From DATAEE01 sp036258175 (GTDB taxonomy: Bacteria > Acidobacteriota > Vicinamibacteria > Vicinamibacterales > 2-12-FULL-66-21), in contig DATAEE010000100.1 in assembly GCA_036258175.1 (NCBI GenBank), positions 1-53,480 on the forward strand: 53,480 nt of DNA. Reading direction: 5' to 3'. The notes under the pieces are model-generated. The model was given only the letters and a program-made list of their open reading frames with translations. It was not told the DNA's origin and searched no databases. A program made the translations under genes and the position numbers. Positions 6,638-17,300 of the stretch are shown piece after piece (position 1 is the stretch's first letter; the number at the start of each line of letters is the position of its first letter).

Positions 6638-9600
6638 ATGCGCGGGCGGATAGCAGGCATTGCATGTCTCTTGGTCATTCTCGTTGCAGCCGCAGTGCCG
6701 GCTGCGGCTCAGCTCGAACGCGGACGGATCGCGGGTTTCGTCAAAGACCAATCTGGCGCCGTCGTGCCAGGCGCGACCATCACGGCCGTCAACGTCGAAA
6801 CGCGACTGAAGCGCAGCGTGGTGAGCGATGCGACCGGCTACTACGTGTTCCCCGCGCTCGCGCCGGGCGCATACGACATCGAGGTCGAGCTCGAAGGGTT
6901 CAAGAAAGGCGTGCAGTCGGGCGTGAGACTCGACGCCTCCGCCGGCCTGACCGTCGACTTCACGCTCGAGACTGGAGCGATCAGCGAAGCGGTGACCGTC
7001 ACCGCGGAAGCGACGCCGCTCCAGACCGATGCCACCATTCGCAAGACGGTGGAGGCCAAGGACATCGAGCTTTTGTCCTTCCAGGGCCGTAACCCGCTCG
7101 GCGTGGCCGGGCTCAAGGCGGGCGTGGTCGGCGGCAGTTTCAACAACCTTGGATTCGCCGCCTTCAGCAACGGCGGCTTCAGCATCAACGGCAGCCGGCC
7201 CGACGAGAACACGATCTACAACGACGGCGCGGTCGCGATCCGGACGCGCTCGTCAGGAACCATCATCGGGATCCCTGACGTCGAGACCGTCCAGGAGGTC
7301 CAGGTGCTGACCGCCAACTACATGCCGGAGTTCGGGCGTGCGAGTGGCGGACAGATCCGCTTCGTGACCAAGAGCGGCAGCAACCGGTACACCGGCACCG
7401 GGTCGATCTTCTTCCGCGACGAGTCGCTGCAGGCGAACACCTGGTCGCGCAATCGGAGCAGCAATCCGACAGAGAGCGCCGGCCCCGCGCCGTTCGACTT
7501 CAAGCAGTACGGGTTCTCGGTGGGCGGCCCCGTGCCGGGCGCGATCTTCAAGGACAAGTTCTTCTTCTTCGGCGCGCAGGAATGGGTCGACTTCTTCCAG
7601 GTACAGACCAACACGGCGATCGTCCCGACCGAGCGGATGCGCCGCGGTGATTTCGGCGAGCTCCTGGACCCGAACAACGGCTTCTACACCGGCGCGCGCA
7701 CCGTCATCGATCCGCGGACGGGACAGCCGTTCCCGGGAAACATTATTCCCTCGGACCGGCTCTCGGCGAACGGGCTGGCGATGCTGAACGCGTTTCCTCC
7801 GCCGACGCCTGGTTTCCGGCAGGGCTCCTCCAATCTGATCCAGACCAGTGAGAACCCTCAGGACCAGCGGAAGGACACGATCCGTCTGGACTACCGTGTG
7901 AACGACAAGCATCAGCTGGCGTACCGGTACTCGAGCCAGAACTGGGTGGCGGTCGACGCGTTCCGCGGGACGTTCCCGTTCGCGCGGACCGACTGGGATC
8001 GGCCGAACAACACGCAGATCGTGAACTGGACGAGCACATGGGGGACGAACCTCATCAACGAGATGAGCTACACGCACTCGCTCGACGAGGTGTTCATCAA
8101 CGTCTTCGAGTCGAACCTCTACAAGCGGAGCAGCTACGGCATCAACTACCGCTACATCTTCGCGGACCAGGGGAAGGAGATCGAGGACAAGATCCCGACT
8201 ATCTCGATTTCGAACTTCAGCGAGATCGACGGCGGGCCGTACCCGGCGTCGTCGCAGGGGCCGATCCACACCTGGTCGAACGTCTCGACGCTCGTCAAGG
8301 GCCGTCATACGTTCAAGGCCGGGATCGTGATGGAGTACTCGGGCGAGGATGACTTCGATCAGATCAACGTGCTGGCCATCCCCGGCGGCACGAACAATCA
8401 GAACGGCCGCTTCGAGTTCCTCGACGGCCGCGGGGCGAGCGCCGGCGGCACGGGCGTCGGCATCGCGAACGCGGCGATGGGACTGTTCAGCAACTATGCC
8501 GAGCTTGGCGAGCGCGCCTTCACCAAGTGGCGGTCACTCGCGACGGACATCTTCCTGCAGGACTCATGGAGGCCGACCACCAACCTGACGATCGAGGGCG
8601 GCTTCCGCTGGGTGTTCTGGCCGCCGTGGTACTCGACGACGAATAACATCGCGAACTTCGACGAGCGGTTCTACGATCCTGCCCGTGCTGCAGTGATTAA
8701 TCCCTCGACCGGACGTCTCACCAGCGGCGATCGCTACAACGGCATCGTGCTGCCCGGCGACGGCTTCGAGGGTGAAGGCAATGATCTCGTCGTCGCCGGG
8801 GATCCGCGCGTCCAGGCGCTCTTCCGCGGCGAGCCGCGCGGGTTCTCCGACATGCACTACAACGTGATCGAGCCGCGCGTTGGCGCCGCCTACTCGCTCA
8901 ATGACAAGACGACCATCCGCGCCAGCGCCGGCGTCTTTCACAACCGCGTGACGCTCAACGACTCGACTATCCTCGGCGGGAACCCGCCGTTCCAGCCGAT
9001 GGTCGCCGTCTCGAACGGCCTCGCCGACAATCCCAGCGGCGGATCGAGCGGAGCCACCGACCTGCCGTTCGCGATGCAGGCACAGGACGTCGCCTTCAAG
9101 CACCCCACGTCGTACATGTGGGCGTTCGGCTTCGGGCGCGAGATCCCGTTCGGATTTGTCCTCGACGTGACCTACGTCGGCCGGCGCGGGCTCTACCTGC
9201 AGCGCGAGCGCAACATCAATCAGCTGCTCCCCGGGACGCTGCAGGCCAATCCGGGCGTGAACATCGCCGCGCTCCGTCCGTTCCGCGGGTACAACGTGAT
9301 CCGCATCTCAGAGAATGCGGGCCGGTCCATCTACAACAGCCTCCAGGTCAGTGCCGACCGCCGCTACAGCAACGGCCTCAAGGTGGGCATCGCGTACACG
9401 ATCGGGAAGTCTGAGGACAACGGAAGCGACAAGCGGAACGTCTTGTGGAACACCTACGACGATACCGACTTCTGGGGGCCGTCGAACTTCGACCGTCGGC
9501 ACTCGCTCAACTTCTACTACATCTACGACCTGCCCTGGTGGAGCGGGCAGGAAACGCTGATGAAGAACCTGCTGGGCGGCTGGCAGATCTCGGGCGCGAC

Positions 9601-10093
9601 GTTCATGAGGTCCGGCACACCCTTCTCGGTCGTCCGGACGAACGACATCGCCGGCGTCGGCGACGGTGGCTTCGGCCAGCCGTACAACCTCACGGGCGAT
9701 CCCAAGGCGGGCGCGAACGGGCAACTCTCCAACGGGGTGGGACAGGACAGCAACTTCTGGTTCAATCCTGCCGCGTTCACGGCGCCGGCGCCGGGCACGT
9801 TCGGCGATGCGCCGCGCAACCTGATCTACAACCCGGGACAGGTCCAGTGGGACATCGCGCTCTTCAAGAACTTCAGGGTCGGCGGCGATCGCCGGCTCCA
9901 GTTCCGCGCGGAGTTCTTCAACTTCCCGAACCACCCGAATCTGGGTGGTGGAGGCGGCCAGACGGGTGCGCAGCAGAATCAACTCGCCGGTGGTCTCGGC
10001 TACGCCGATCCGAGCAACGCGAACTTCGGCCGCATCACGACCAAGACCGATGACCGGCGGGATATTCAGCTCAGTCTGAGGTTCCTGTTCTAG
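6638..10093 (+). CDS. TonB-dependent receptor with carboxypeptidase-regulatory N-terminal domain (Oar/SusC-like)
   Basis: A 1151-residue outer-membrane protein. A signal peptide (residues 1-24, ending VPAAAQ) is followed by a carboxypeptidase-regulatory-like/SpaA-type domain (about 25-110: GRIAGFVKDQSGAVVPGATI, GYYVFPALAPGAYDIEVELEGF). The plug region comes next (about 115-270: FSINGSRPDENTIYNDG and NYMPEFGRASGGQIRFVTKSG). The rest is a long beta-barrel ending in SLRFLF with a C-terminal Phe, as expected for outer-membrane insertion. It should import a large substrate using TonB energy; the surrounding enzymes suggest a glycoside. A strong GGGGAGGTG ribosome site precedes ATG 6638. It converges with the rhamnosidase gene and overlaps it by 4 bases. 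Confidence 0.95.
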   Translation: MRGRIAGIACLLVILVAAAVPAAAQLERGRIAGFVKDQSGAVVPGATITAVNVETRLKRSVVSDATGYYVFPALAPGAYDIEVELEGFKKGVQSGVRLDASAGLTVDFTLETGAISEAVTVTAEATPLQTDATIRKTVEAKDIELLSFQGRNPLGVAGLKAGVVGGSFNNLGFAAFSNGGFSINGSRPDENTIYNDGAVAIRTRSSGTIIGIPDVETVQEVQVLTANYMPEFGRASGGQIRFVTKSGSNRYTGTGSIFFRDESLQANTWSRNRSSNPTESAGPAPFDFKQYGFSVGGPVPGAIFKDKFFFFGAQEWVDFFQVQTNTAIVPTERMRRGDFGELLDPNNGFYTGARTVIDPRTGQPFPGNIIPSDRLSANGLAMLNAFPPPTPGFRQGSSNLIQTSENPQDQRKDTIRLDYRVNDKHQLAYRYSSQNWVAVDAFRGTFPFARTDWDRPNNTQIVNWTSTWGTNLINEMSYTHSLDEVFINVFESNLYKRSSYGINYRYIFADQGKEIEDKIPTISISNFSEIDGGPYPASSQGPIHTWSNVSTLVKGRHTFKAGIVMEYSGEDDFDQINVLAIPGGTNNQNGRFEFLDGRGASAGGTGVGIANAAMGLFSNYAELGERAFTKWRSLATDIFLQDSWRPTTNLTIEGGFRWVFWPPWYSTTNNIANFDERFYDPARAAVINPSTGRLTSGDRYNGIVLPGDGFEGEGNDLVVAGDPRVQALFRGEPRGFSDMHYNVIEPRVGAAYSLNDKTTIRASAGVFHNRVTLNDSTILGGNPPFQPMVAVSNGLADNPSGGSSGATDLPFAMQAQDVAFKHPTSYMWAFGFGREIPFGFVLDVTYVGRRGLYLQRERNINQLLPGTLQANPGVNIAALRPFRGYNVIRISENAGRSIYNSLQVSADRRYSNGLKVGIAYTIGKSEDNGSDKRNVLWNTYDDTDFWGPSNFDRRHSLNFYYIYDLPWWSGQETLMKNLLGGWQISGATFMRSGTPFSVVRTNDIAGVGDGGFGQPYNLTGDPKAGANGQLSNGVGQDSNFWFNPAAFTAPAPGTFGDAPRNLIYNPGQVQWDIALFKNFRVGGDRRLQFRAEFFNFPNHPNLGGGGGQTGAQQNQLAGGLGYADPSNANFGRITTKTDDRRDIQLSLRFLF

Positions 10094-12495
10094 CGTGCAT
10101 TGACGATTGGCGCGGAGAACGCCGACCTCCCCGATGGGAGAGGTCGGCGCCATCCGCGCCAGTCGAACTCGCCTTGCACTCCCTCGGGCAGCGTCACATC
10201 CGCCGACAACTTACCGTCCGGCTGCAGACTCAGGCTCACCGACAGCTGCCCCGCCGGGTGCGGGATTGAACCGGATGCGCGAGTCAGCTCTCCGAGGAAC
10301 GGACGAATCACCACACGCCTGAACCCGGCGCCGGCGGAATCGATCCCGAGGACCGTCCGGAAGATCTCGTAGCTGGGGCTCGCGCTCCACGCATGGCAAT
10401 CGGATCGTGTCGGCTCTGGCTTCTCCGCCCACGTCGACAGGCCGCGCTCGAGCATCTTGTCCCACTCGCCGAGAAGATTGAGGTAGCGGTCGCCCTCGCC
10501 CACCTGGTTGACGGCCGAGTGCAGGTAGTGCCGGAAGTACAGCGTGCACTGAGTGAAGGAGGAGTCCGCGAGCGTCCGGTTCACGAGGGCGCGAGCCTCC
10601 TCGCCCTCGACGACGCGCGCGAGGACGGCCAGTGCGTTCGCGTGCTGGGAGAACTCCGTCATGGTGGCGCCGGGCTTCAGCCCGGCGACGGGCGTGTCAG
10701 CCAAGAGCATTCGAGAGGCGTCCCAGTACAGCTCCTTCACGGTGGCGCGCAGTGTCGCCGCGGATGCGCGATGTTCCGCCGCGCGCGGCTTCGAGCCCAG
10801 CGCCTCTTCGAGCTCCGCCGCCCAGTCGAGCGCGAGTAGCAACTGTAAATCGAAACAGGCGGACGACCCGTCGGTCGACGTGGGCGGGATGCCGCGATTC
10901 GTCCAGGCCCAGTCGACGAAGTTCCACCACGGCAGACCGGCCAGCATGCCGTTCGGCTTCTGGTAGCGCGCGAAGAAGCCCAGGACCGCTCGAACGCCCG
11001 GCAGCATGTCGCGGACGAAGGCTGAATCATCCACGTAGCGCCAGTAGTCGTGGACCAGGCCGATCCACCAGAGCGAGAACGGCGGGATGTACTGCTGCTG
11101 CCGCGTGGGCGCGCGGCTCATCGTCGCGCCTTCGGCCGTACGTGACTGGTTGAGCTGCGCGATCGCATTCTTCGCGAGCCGCGGATCGCCGGCATTGTAG
11201 TACGAGACGAGCGCCTGGATGCGCGTGTCGCCCGCATACTGCAGCTGCTCGTAGTAGGGGCAATCCATGTAGGTTTCGTGCGCGCAGAGCCGCGCGGTGC
11301 GCCAGCCGACGTCCAGCATGCGCACGAGCCGTTCCGAGCCGGCGTCGAACGTCGCTTTCCGCTGGAATGGATAGCCGGTATAGACGCCGCTGAAATCATC
11401 GACGGTCAGCGGTTCGGCTTTCGTCTCGATGTCCAGGTCGATGTAGCGATACGTCCGCCACCAGAGCGGCCGATATCGCCGCCTGGCGCCGCCATCGCTC
11501 GTGAAGCTGTCGTAGTACCCGACGAACGTCTTGCCCTCGATCTCGTTGCGGTTCCCTTTCTCGAGACCCTTAGCGGCGTCGACAAAGAGCGCCTCTGCAT
11601 AGCCGACGCGAATGACGGCGCCCGCGCCGCCGCTCACGACAAGCTCCGGATAGGCGGTCGTGAGGTGCGCCTGATCGAGCAGCAGGCGCGCACGGCTGTT
11701 CGCCGCCACCGTGAACGGCGCCGGCTCCCTTGGAAACTGCCAGGGGACGGTCACGCCGCTCGACCGGCGCACCGCCGCGAGCCGCTCCGTCCGTTCCTCC
11801 ATCAGCGGAAGGTCTCGCGCGACGAGGAGCCAGCGGTTGGGCGCGTCGATCGACTCGCGCAACGCGGCGCCCCAGCGCGGATCGCTCTGTCCGGCTGCCC
11901 ACCCGCCATCCTCGAAGTCCGGCTGCTCCCAGCCCCACGGATAGCTGGCGCCGTCCACGTTGTCGCAGGGTCCGGCGACGAAGTATCCGCGCATCTGCGC
12001 GTGCGAATAGTGGAGCGGCCGGTAAGCGCGGTTCGCGAAACACTTCCATTGGGTGTTCGTGTCGATCAGGCGCTCGCGATCGGAGGCTCCCTGCAGCAGG
12101 AACGCGGTGCGGTGCGTGACCTGCGCCTCCGGCGCAAACTCGCCGAAGTTCCAGACGAGCGCGGCGATCACATTCCGTCCCGACGTGAGGTGGGGCGCCA
12201 GGTCCACGGTCTCGTAGCGCCAGTGGTTCAGGTCGCTCCGCGCCGGTCCCCACACGACACGCGTGCCGTTCACGAAGAGCTGATACCGGTTGTCCGCCGA
12301 CACGTGAACGACGAACGACGCCGGCTTGTCAGGCAGGTCGAAGACGCGACGGAAGTGATAAACGCCGTAGTCGAAGGCTGATGCGGCGGGGACCGCGATC
12401 CACCGTGCCGTCCACCGCTGGCTGGACGGACGCTGCCTCAGCACGAGCGGCAGCGCGATGAGCGGCGCCGACTGGAGAAACTCGCGGCGCTTCAC
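10090..12495 (-). CDS. Tat-exported alpha-L-rhamnosidase-like glycoside hydrolase (GH78-type)
   Basis: An 801-residue protein beginning MKRREFLQSAPLIALPLVL, a Tat-type signal. N-terminal beta domains (about 27-330) contain the carbohydrate-binding-like stretch with RVFDLPDKPASFVVHVSADN. The (alpha/alpha)6 barrel follows, with the family's signature acidic region around residues 410-425 (MDCPYYEQLQYAGDTR) and later FVDWAWTNRG and YEIFRTVLGID. A C-terminal beta domain ends the protein. The enzyme would release terminal rhamnose, or a related sugar, from glycosides in the periplasm. Its ATG overlaps the stop of the upstream esterase-like gene (12492-12495, ATGA), so the two are translationally coupled. 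A REP-like hairpin at 10669-10686 encodes the stretch PVAGLKPGAT, which looks inserted. The exact sugar specificity cannot be read from sequence. Confidence 0.9.
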   Translation of the reverse strand: MKRREFLQSAPLIALPLVLRQRPSSQRWTARWIAVPAASAFDYGVYHFRRVFDLPDKPASFVVHVSADNRYQLFVNGTRVVWGPARSDLNHWRYETVDLAPHLTSGRNVIAALVWNFGEFAPEAQVTHRTAFLLQGASDRERLIDTNTQWKCFANRAYRPLHYSHAQMRGYFVAGPCDNVDGASYPWGWEQPDFEDGGWAAGQSDPRWGAALRESIDAPNRWLLVARDLPLMEERTERLAAVRRSSGVTVPWQFPREPAPFTVAANSRARLLLDQAHLTTAYPELVVSGGAGAVIRVGYAEALFVDAAKGLEKGNRNEIEGKTFVGYYDSFTSDGGARRRYRPLWWRTYRYIDLDIETKAEPLTVDDFSGVYTGYPFQRKATFDAGSERLVRMLDVGWRTARLCAHETYMDCPYYEQLQYAGDTRIQALVSYYNAGDPRLAKNAIAQLNQSRTAEGATMSRAPTRQQQYIPPFSLWWIGLVHDYWRYVDDSAFVRDMLPGVRAVLGFFARYQKPNGMLAGLPWWNFVDWAWTNRGIPPTSTDGSSACFDLQLLLALDWAAELEEALGSKPRAAEHRASAATLRATVKELYWDASRMLLADTPVAGLKPGATMTEFSQHANALAVLARVVEGEEARALVNRTLADSSFTQCTLYFRHYLHSAVNQVGEGDRYLNLLGEWDKMLERGLSTWAEKPEPTRSDCHAWSASPSYEIFRTVLGIDSAGAGFRRVVIRPFLGELTRASGSIPHPAGQLSVSLSLQPDGKLSADVTLPEGVQGEFDWRGWRRPLPSGRSAFSAPIVNAR
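10121..10148. terminator. Hairpin between/within convergent gene ends, possible terminator
   Basis: GCCGACCTC (10121-10129) pairs perfectly with GAGGTCGGC (10140-10148). It stands 28 bases after the receptor stop and simultaneously encodes the last residues of the rhamnosidase. No U-run follows, so intrinsic termination is uncertain. Its GCCGACCTC stem resembles the REP-like hairpin family seen elsewhere in the window. Confidence 0.4.
10669..10686. repeat. REP-like hairpin GCCGGGC-TTCA-GCCCGGC in coding sequence
   Basis: A perfect 7-base stem with a TTCA loop inside the rhamnosidase gene, encoding the AGLKPGA segment between two conserved stretches. The loop and stem logic is the same as in the elements at 3441, 4775 and 33219. 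Confidence 0.7.
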
Positions 12496-14264
12496 CGCGT
12501 TCCGGCTGGCCTGAGCCGCAGAATGATTTCCTTGGCGGTGAGCTTACGGGGCTCGACTTCCGCTCGCGGCATCGTGAACCGGGTCCCCGCGTTATGAATG
12601 ACCACGCGGCCACCGTTCATCGTCATGGCGGTCTGAAGATCGCCGGCGCGCCGGAGTCCCGGGATGTAGAGCCGATCAATGAACGCGGAATCGTCCGACG
12701 TATCGAAGCCACCGACGTCGAGGATGCTGCGCGAGACCGGAACGATGGCGCCGGCGAGCAACCCTGGCAGGGCAGCATCGCCGTCCGCGACGAGGATGGC
12801 GCCCGGGACGTCGGTGAGAGTTCGAACGATGTCGGCGACCCGCATGGCGGCAGCGGTGCGGTTGTAGGTCTCGAAGTGATTGATTTTCGACGCCGCGGCC
12901 GCGTCGAAGGGCGTGAAGCTGACCGGCTTCACTTCAAATCGAAGCCGCGTGAGCTCGCGCTGCAGCGCAGGATCGTTCGCGGCAAGGACGACCGTCCGCT
13001 CCGCCCCCAGCTGCGGAACCAGCGGCTCGCGCGCCTGGATGCCGAGCGCATGGAGAAGCCCCGCGCGAAGGAGCGGGCGCTCCGAATCGCCCATCTGCTG
13101 CTTCGCCGCCGCAATCCAGTTTTCCGTGAGCTGCGCTGGCGTGACGGCGTCAGCCGGCAGCGGCCGGCCATAAAAGACGAGGACGTCCGGAGGGACATCC
13201 GCCTGGAATGACTTTTCCTGGACCCGGACATCAGCCGGCGCCTCTTTGAGCCAGCGCGCCATCCACGCGTAGACGTGCTCGCGGCTCTGGCGGTTGTAGT
13301 TGTGATCCGCCTGCTCCTGGACGGCGAGGACATGGTCCCGCGCATCGAACAGCGCGTAGAACTTCTGCATCTCGGGGTACTCGAGCTGCATCGTTTCTTT
13401 GGTCCAGTCGCCCGTGGCCGAGACCATCAGCAGCGGGCGCGGCGCGATCGTCGCCGCCAGCTCCACGTTGTTCGTGTCGATGCGAAGCCCGGGCAGGTTC
13501 TCGCACAGGCAGCCGCCCTGCATATGCAGCGAGATCATGTTGACCGGCGCCGCGACCTTGATCCGTTCGTCAACTGCGGCGAGCAGAAACGTCTGCGTGC
13601 CGCCGCCCGACGCGCCCGTCGCACCGATGCGATCGCCGTCCACTTCCGGCAGCGACTGCAGGAAGTCGACGCTGCGAATGCTGTTCCAGAGCTGCAGCCC
13701 GGCGACGCTGAGCCCCCAGAGCGACTCCCGCTTGCCGCCGAATTCCCGGTGCACGAGCTGCCGGCTGTCGTTGTAGCCGATCATGTCGTAGGTGAAGACG
13801 ACGAACCCCTGGCGTGCCAGGTTGACGGCGCGCGCCGGCACCGAAGCCACCGGGGTGTTCTCCAGCCGGCCGTACGCCCAGTGGCCGTGCGGCGACAGGA
13901 TCGCCGGGAAGCGGCCGGATCCAGCCGGCCGGTACAGATTGCCGGTCACGAAAAAACCGGGGAGACTCTCGAAGTAGACCTTGAAGACCGAGTACCCGTC
14001 GTGTTTGCGCTCGTCGAAGACCTGCGCGCGAAGCGGCGTCTTGATCGGCATCGGGAGCAGGCCGGCCGACGCGAGGATGTGCTCGCGCAAATAGGCGGCG
14101 CGCGGCTGCCATTCCTGGAGCGAGGTGTATTGCCGGACCGTGAAGCGGTCGTTGAGCGTTCGATAAGGACCAGCGGGACTGGTCGCCTGCGCGTCTATTG
14201 CGGGGCGCGCCGTCCCGGCCAGGAACAGGGCCAGGACGGCCGCACTGAAGGTCAGTCGCGACAC
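12492..14264 (-). CDS. Secreted acetyl-xylan-esterase / dienelactone-hydrolase-like alpha/beta hydrolase
   Basis: About 590 residues from GTG 14264, which puts a signal peptide (SRLTFSAAVLALFLAG) at the N-terminus. Longer starts would read through an intergenic repeat. The first half is an alpha/beta hydrolase: strand FPAILSPHGHWAYG, nucleophile elbow GATGASGGGTQ (the Ser in G-A-S-G-G), acid in LLMVSATGDWT and a His in EQADHNYN. The C-terminal third (from about residue 370) contains DVLVFYGRPLPADAV and a second open-sheet region of unclear role. Related proteins remove acetyl groups from polysaccharides. Coupling to the rhamnosidase gene by a 4-base ATGA overlap suggests that they act on the same decorated glycoside. 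Confidence 0.85.
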   Translation of the reverse strand: MSRLTFSAAVLALFLAGTARPAIDAQATSPAGPYRTLNDRFTVRQYTSLQEWQPRAAYLREHILASAGLLPMPIKTPLRAQVFDERKHDGYSVFKVYFESLPGFFVTGNLYRPAGSGRFPAILSPHGHWAYGRLENTPVASVPARAVNLARQGFVVFTYDMIGYNDSRQLVHREFGGKRESLWGLSVAGLQLWNSIRSVDFLQSLPEVDGDRIGATGASGGGTQTFLLAAVDERIKVAAPVNMISLHMQGGCLCENLPGLRIDTNNVELAATIAPRPLLMVSATGDWTKETMQLEYPEMQKFYALFDARDHVLAVQEQADHNYNRQSREHVYAWMARWLKEAPADVRVQEKSFQADVPPDVLVFYGRPLPADAVTPAQLTENWIAAAKQQMGDSERPLLRAGLLHALGIQAREPLVPQLGAERTVVLAANDPALQRELTRLRFEVKPVSFTPFDAAAASKINHFETYNRTAAAMRVADIVRTLTDVPGAILVADGDAALPGLLAGAIVPVSRSILDVGGFDTSDDSAFIDRLYIPGLRRAGDLQTAMTMNGGRVVIHNAGTRFTMPRAEVEPRKLTAKEIILRLRPAGTR

Positions 14265-14346
14265 CAATCGACAATCGACAATAGTCGACAATCGACAATT
14301 GTCAATCGTCAATCAATCGACAATTTCCAATCCCCCATCGTCAATG
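14262..14346. repeat. Intergenic GATTGTC-vocabulary repeat (family A, copy 2)
   Basis: Some ten degenerate copies of CAATCGA/CAATCGTC fill the gap between the esterase-like gene and the second receptor. It provides the in-frame TTG at 14312 and sits directly against the preferred GTG start at 14264. All clear copies here run in one orientation, so this copy is less palindromic than the one at 36880-37020. Confidence 0.8.
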
Positions 14347-14352
14347 CAAGCG

Positions 14353-17300
14353 TCAGAACTGCAGCCTGATGCCAAAACGGACCTGACGTTCGCTCCCGTC
14401 GTTGGTCGCCGTGACGACTGCGTACCCGTTCAGGTTGTTCACGGTGCCGTCCGGATTGAGCCGCAGGTTCGAAACGTTCGTGTTGCCGTTGCCCGGATTC
14501 TGGAACCGCGGCGTAGCCGTCACGTTGAAGATTTCCGCGCGCACCTGGAGGTTCATCTGCCGCGGCAGACCGAACTGCCGGAAGATGCCGAGGTCCCACG
14601 ACTTCACGCCCGGACCGCGCAGGACGTTGAACGGCGCGGTGCCGAAGCGCGCCTCGGTCACCGGGGCGAACGCCAGCGGGTCGAAATACGGATTGGTCGC
14701 GCCGATCCCGCCGAGGATCTTCACGTCCGGCTTGACCTGGTCCGCCCGTTGATCGTTGTCCGGCGCGTTCAGCGATGTGCCTGAGGCGGTCACGGTGAAC
14801 GGCGTGCCGCTGTAGAAGCTGAGGATGTTGTTCACCTGCCAGCCCGCCACGATGTGCGAAACGACGCCTCCGTCGTTCATCCAGCGGCGACCCGGACCGA
14901 ACGGGAGCTGAACGATGCTCGTGATGTTCAGGTTATGCGTGCGATCGAAATCGCTCGTCGCCTTGTTCAGGTCGTAGTAGTCCGGGATGTTGATCCGCAG
15001 CACGCTGTCGCTGTTCGCGTTGCCGGCGATCCCCGTGGACTTCGACAGCGTGTAGTTGATCGCGAACTGATAGCCGTCGGAGAACCGCCGTTCCAGCCGC
15101 GTCTGAAGCGCGTCGTACTGGCTGTCGCCAATCGCCGCAATAAGGCGGGTCTGCCCCGCGCGGCCGTACAGCCGGTTCAACTGGCGCCCGGCCTGTGCGC
15201 CGCCGATCGGCGACCAGTTCAGCTCTCTCAATCCGAGCTGATCGATCTGTCGCGTCCCGACGTACGCCGCTTCGGCGACGAAGCCCCGGCCGATTTCCCT
15301 TTCGAACGCTACGTTCCACGACCGGATGTAGCCGCGTTCGAATTCATCTGCCAGCGTGAAGACCGTAATCGGGCTGGGGACCGTGACGAGGCCGTTGCCA
15401 AGATCCGGGTCCGGTATCAGCGGGATACCCTGGCTCGTCCGGCTGGCGAAGGCGAGCGAGTTGGGAGCGTCGACGAGCAGGTTGAGCACCGCCGGATGAT
15501 TCGTGCGCAGCGGCCGCGCCAGCGCGTACGGATCGTTGGTGATGCCAAAACCGGCTCGAAAAACCGCCCTGTCGCTGACGCGGTAGGTCAGGCCCACCCG
15601 CGGCGCGAACAGCGATTTGCTCACGCTCACGCCGAGATCTTCCGGCACCGCGCCGACGCCGCCGATCATCATCAGGTTGTTGGCGACGTCAAAGCGTTCC
15701 AGACCGCGATGCGCGCGCGTGGGCACGGGGAAATACTCCCAGCGGGTACCGAAGGAAATCGTCATCCTCGAGCTCGCCTGCCACTGATCGCGCACATACA
15801 GGCTGTACTGCCAGTTACGCGTGGTATAGGGCTCGACGAGCTTCAAGCGGCCGACGCGATTCGGCACGCCGAGGAGGAACGACGCGACGGCGTTGTACAT
15901 GTTGCCGCTCGGACCACCCTGGATCTGCGTCGGCCCGGCCTGGAAGCGGAACCCGCCCCGCGCGCCCAGGCTGTCTCCGCCGCTGATCTCCGGCTGGGTG
16001 TGATTGAGCGCCTGATAGTAGATGTCGGTGCCGAACCGGAGGTTGTGGTTGCCTTTGATCCAGTTCGCGTTCATCACCATCTGGTACTGATCGTCGCTGC
16101 GGTAGTACGGCATGAACGTATCGACCGTGCCGATGTCAGCGTACGTGTCGAGGTCGAAGAGCGGTGTGCCTCCCTCGTAAGCGTTCGGGCCGTTCGTTCC
16201 CGGCAGGCCCAGGAGATCCAGGCCTTTGTTCTCGCCGATGTCCGACTGCTCCACGCCGGTGTTCATGCGGACGAAGCCAAAGTGCGCGTCGAACAGCAGC
16301 GTCGACGTCATCGCATACGTCGCACCCGCGGACACGTTGTAGGTGTTGCCCTCGCCCTGGCCGGGGTTGCTCGTGCCGAGCGCCTGGCCCTGCAGCTCCT
16401 GGCCGAAATTCGTGCCGTTCTCGGTGAAGAAATCGAGAACGCTGAAGCGGCCGAAGACGTTGACGTTCGGCGACGCGTTCCAGTTCACCTTCGTGTCGAG
16501 CGTCGACCGGTTCAGCACGAACGGCGCCTGCGCGAAGTAGTTGTTCGTCTCGGCGATCGAGCCGTCCGCATTGCGAAGGTTCGGCAGCGGCAGCAGCGCC
16601 AAAAGCCTCTGTGCCGTCGGATCGATCATGTTGGACGGGATCGTGTTGTTCGGGAACGGCGTGCGCGCGGAGCCGTTCGGGTTGCCGGTGAACGGGTTGT
16701 AGATTGGCGTCGGCGATGCACGCAGATCGCCGCGGCGGACCGCCTCGGTCGGCACCGAGATCGTCCGGTTCAACATCTGCTTGTCGCGCGTTCCCTCGTA
16801 GCTCGCGAAGAAGAACAGCCGGTCGCGGACGATGGGACCGCCTGTCGTGGCGCCGTACTGGTTGTAGTTCCAGTCCCCTTTCGGCGTGCCGGGCGGCGCG
16901 AAGTAGTTTCTCGTCCGAAGCGCTTCGTTCGAGTGGTACTCGAACAGCGAACCCTGGAGGGTGTTGGTGCCGCTCTTGATCTGCACGTTGATCGCGGATC
17001 CGCCCGCGAGCCCCTGCTCCGCGTCGAAGCTGCTGGTGACGACGTTGACGGTTTCGAGCGACTCGAGCGCCGGGACGTAGGCCGCGACGTGCGGAAGCCA
17101 GATGTTGGTGGTGCTCACCCCGTCGATGCGGACGTTGTTGGAGCTGCGGCTCGCGCCGTTCACGTTGAACACGAGCGCGCGGGACGGATTGGAGGGCACC
17201 GAGTGCTGCTCCGCGGGAGGCGTAAACCCGGGGAGCACGCGAAACATGTACTGATAGTTTCGGTTGATCGACACCGGCAGGTTTACGAGCTCCACCGCTT

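Noticed and set aside
4933..7092. A 719-codon plus-strand open frame
   Set aside because: It lies opposite the GMC gene and runs out of frame into the receptor gene; the composition is that of a shadow frame.
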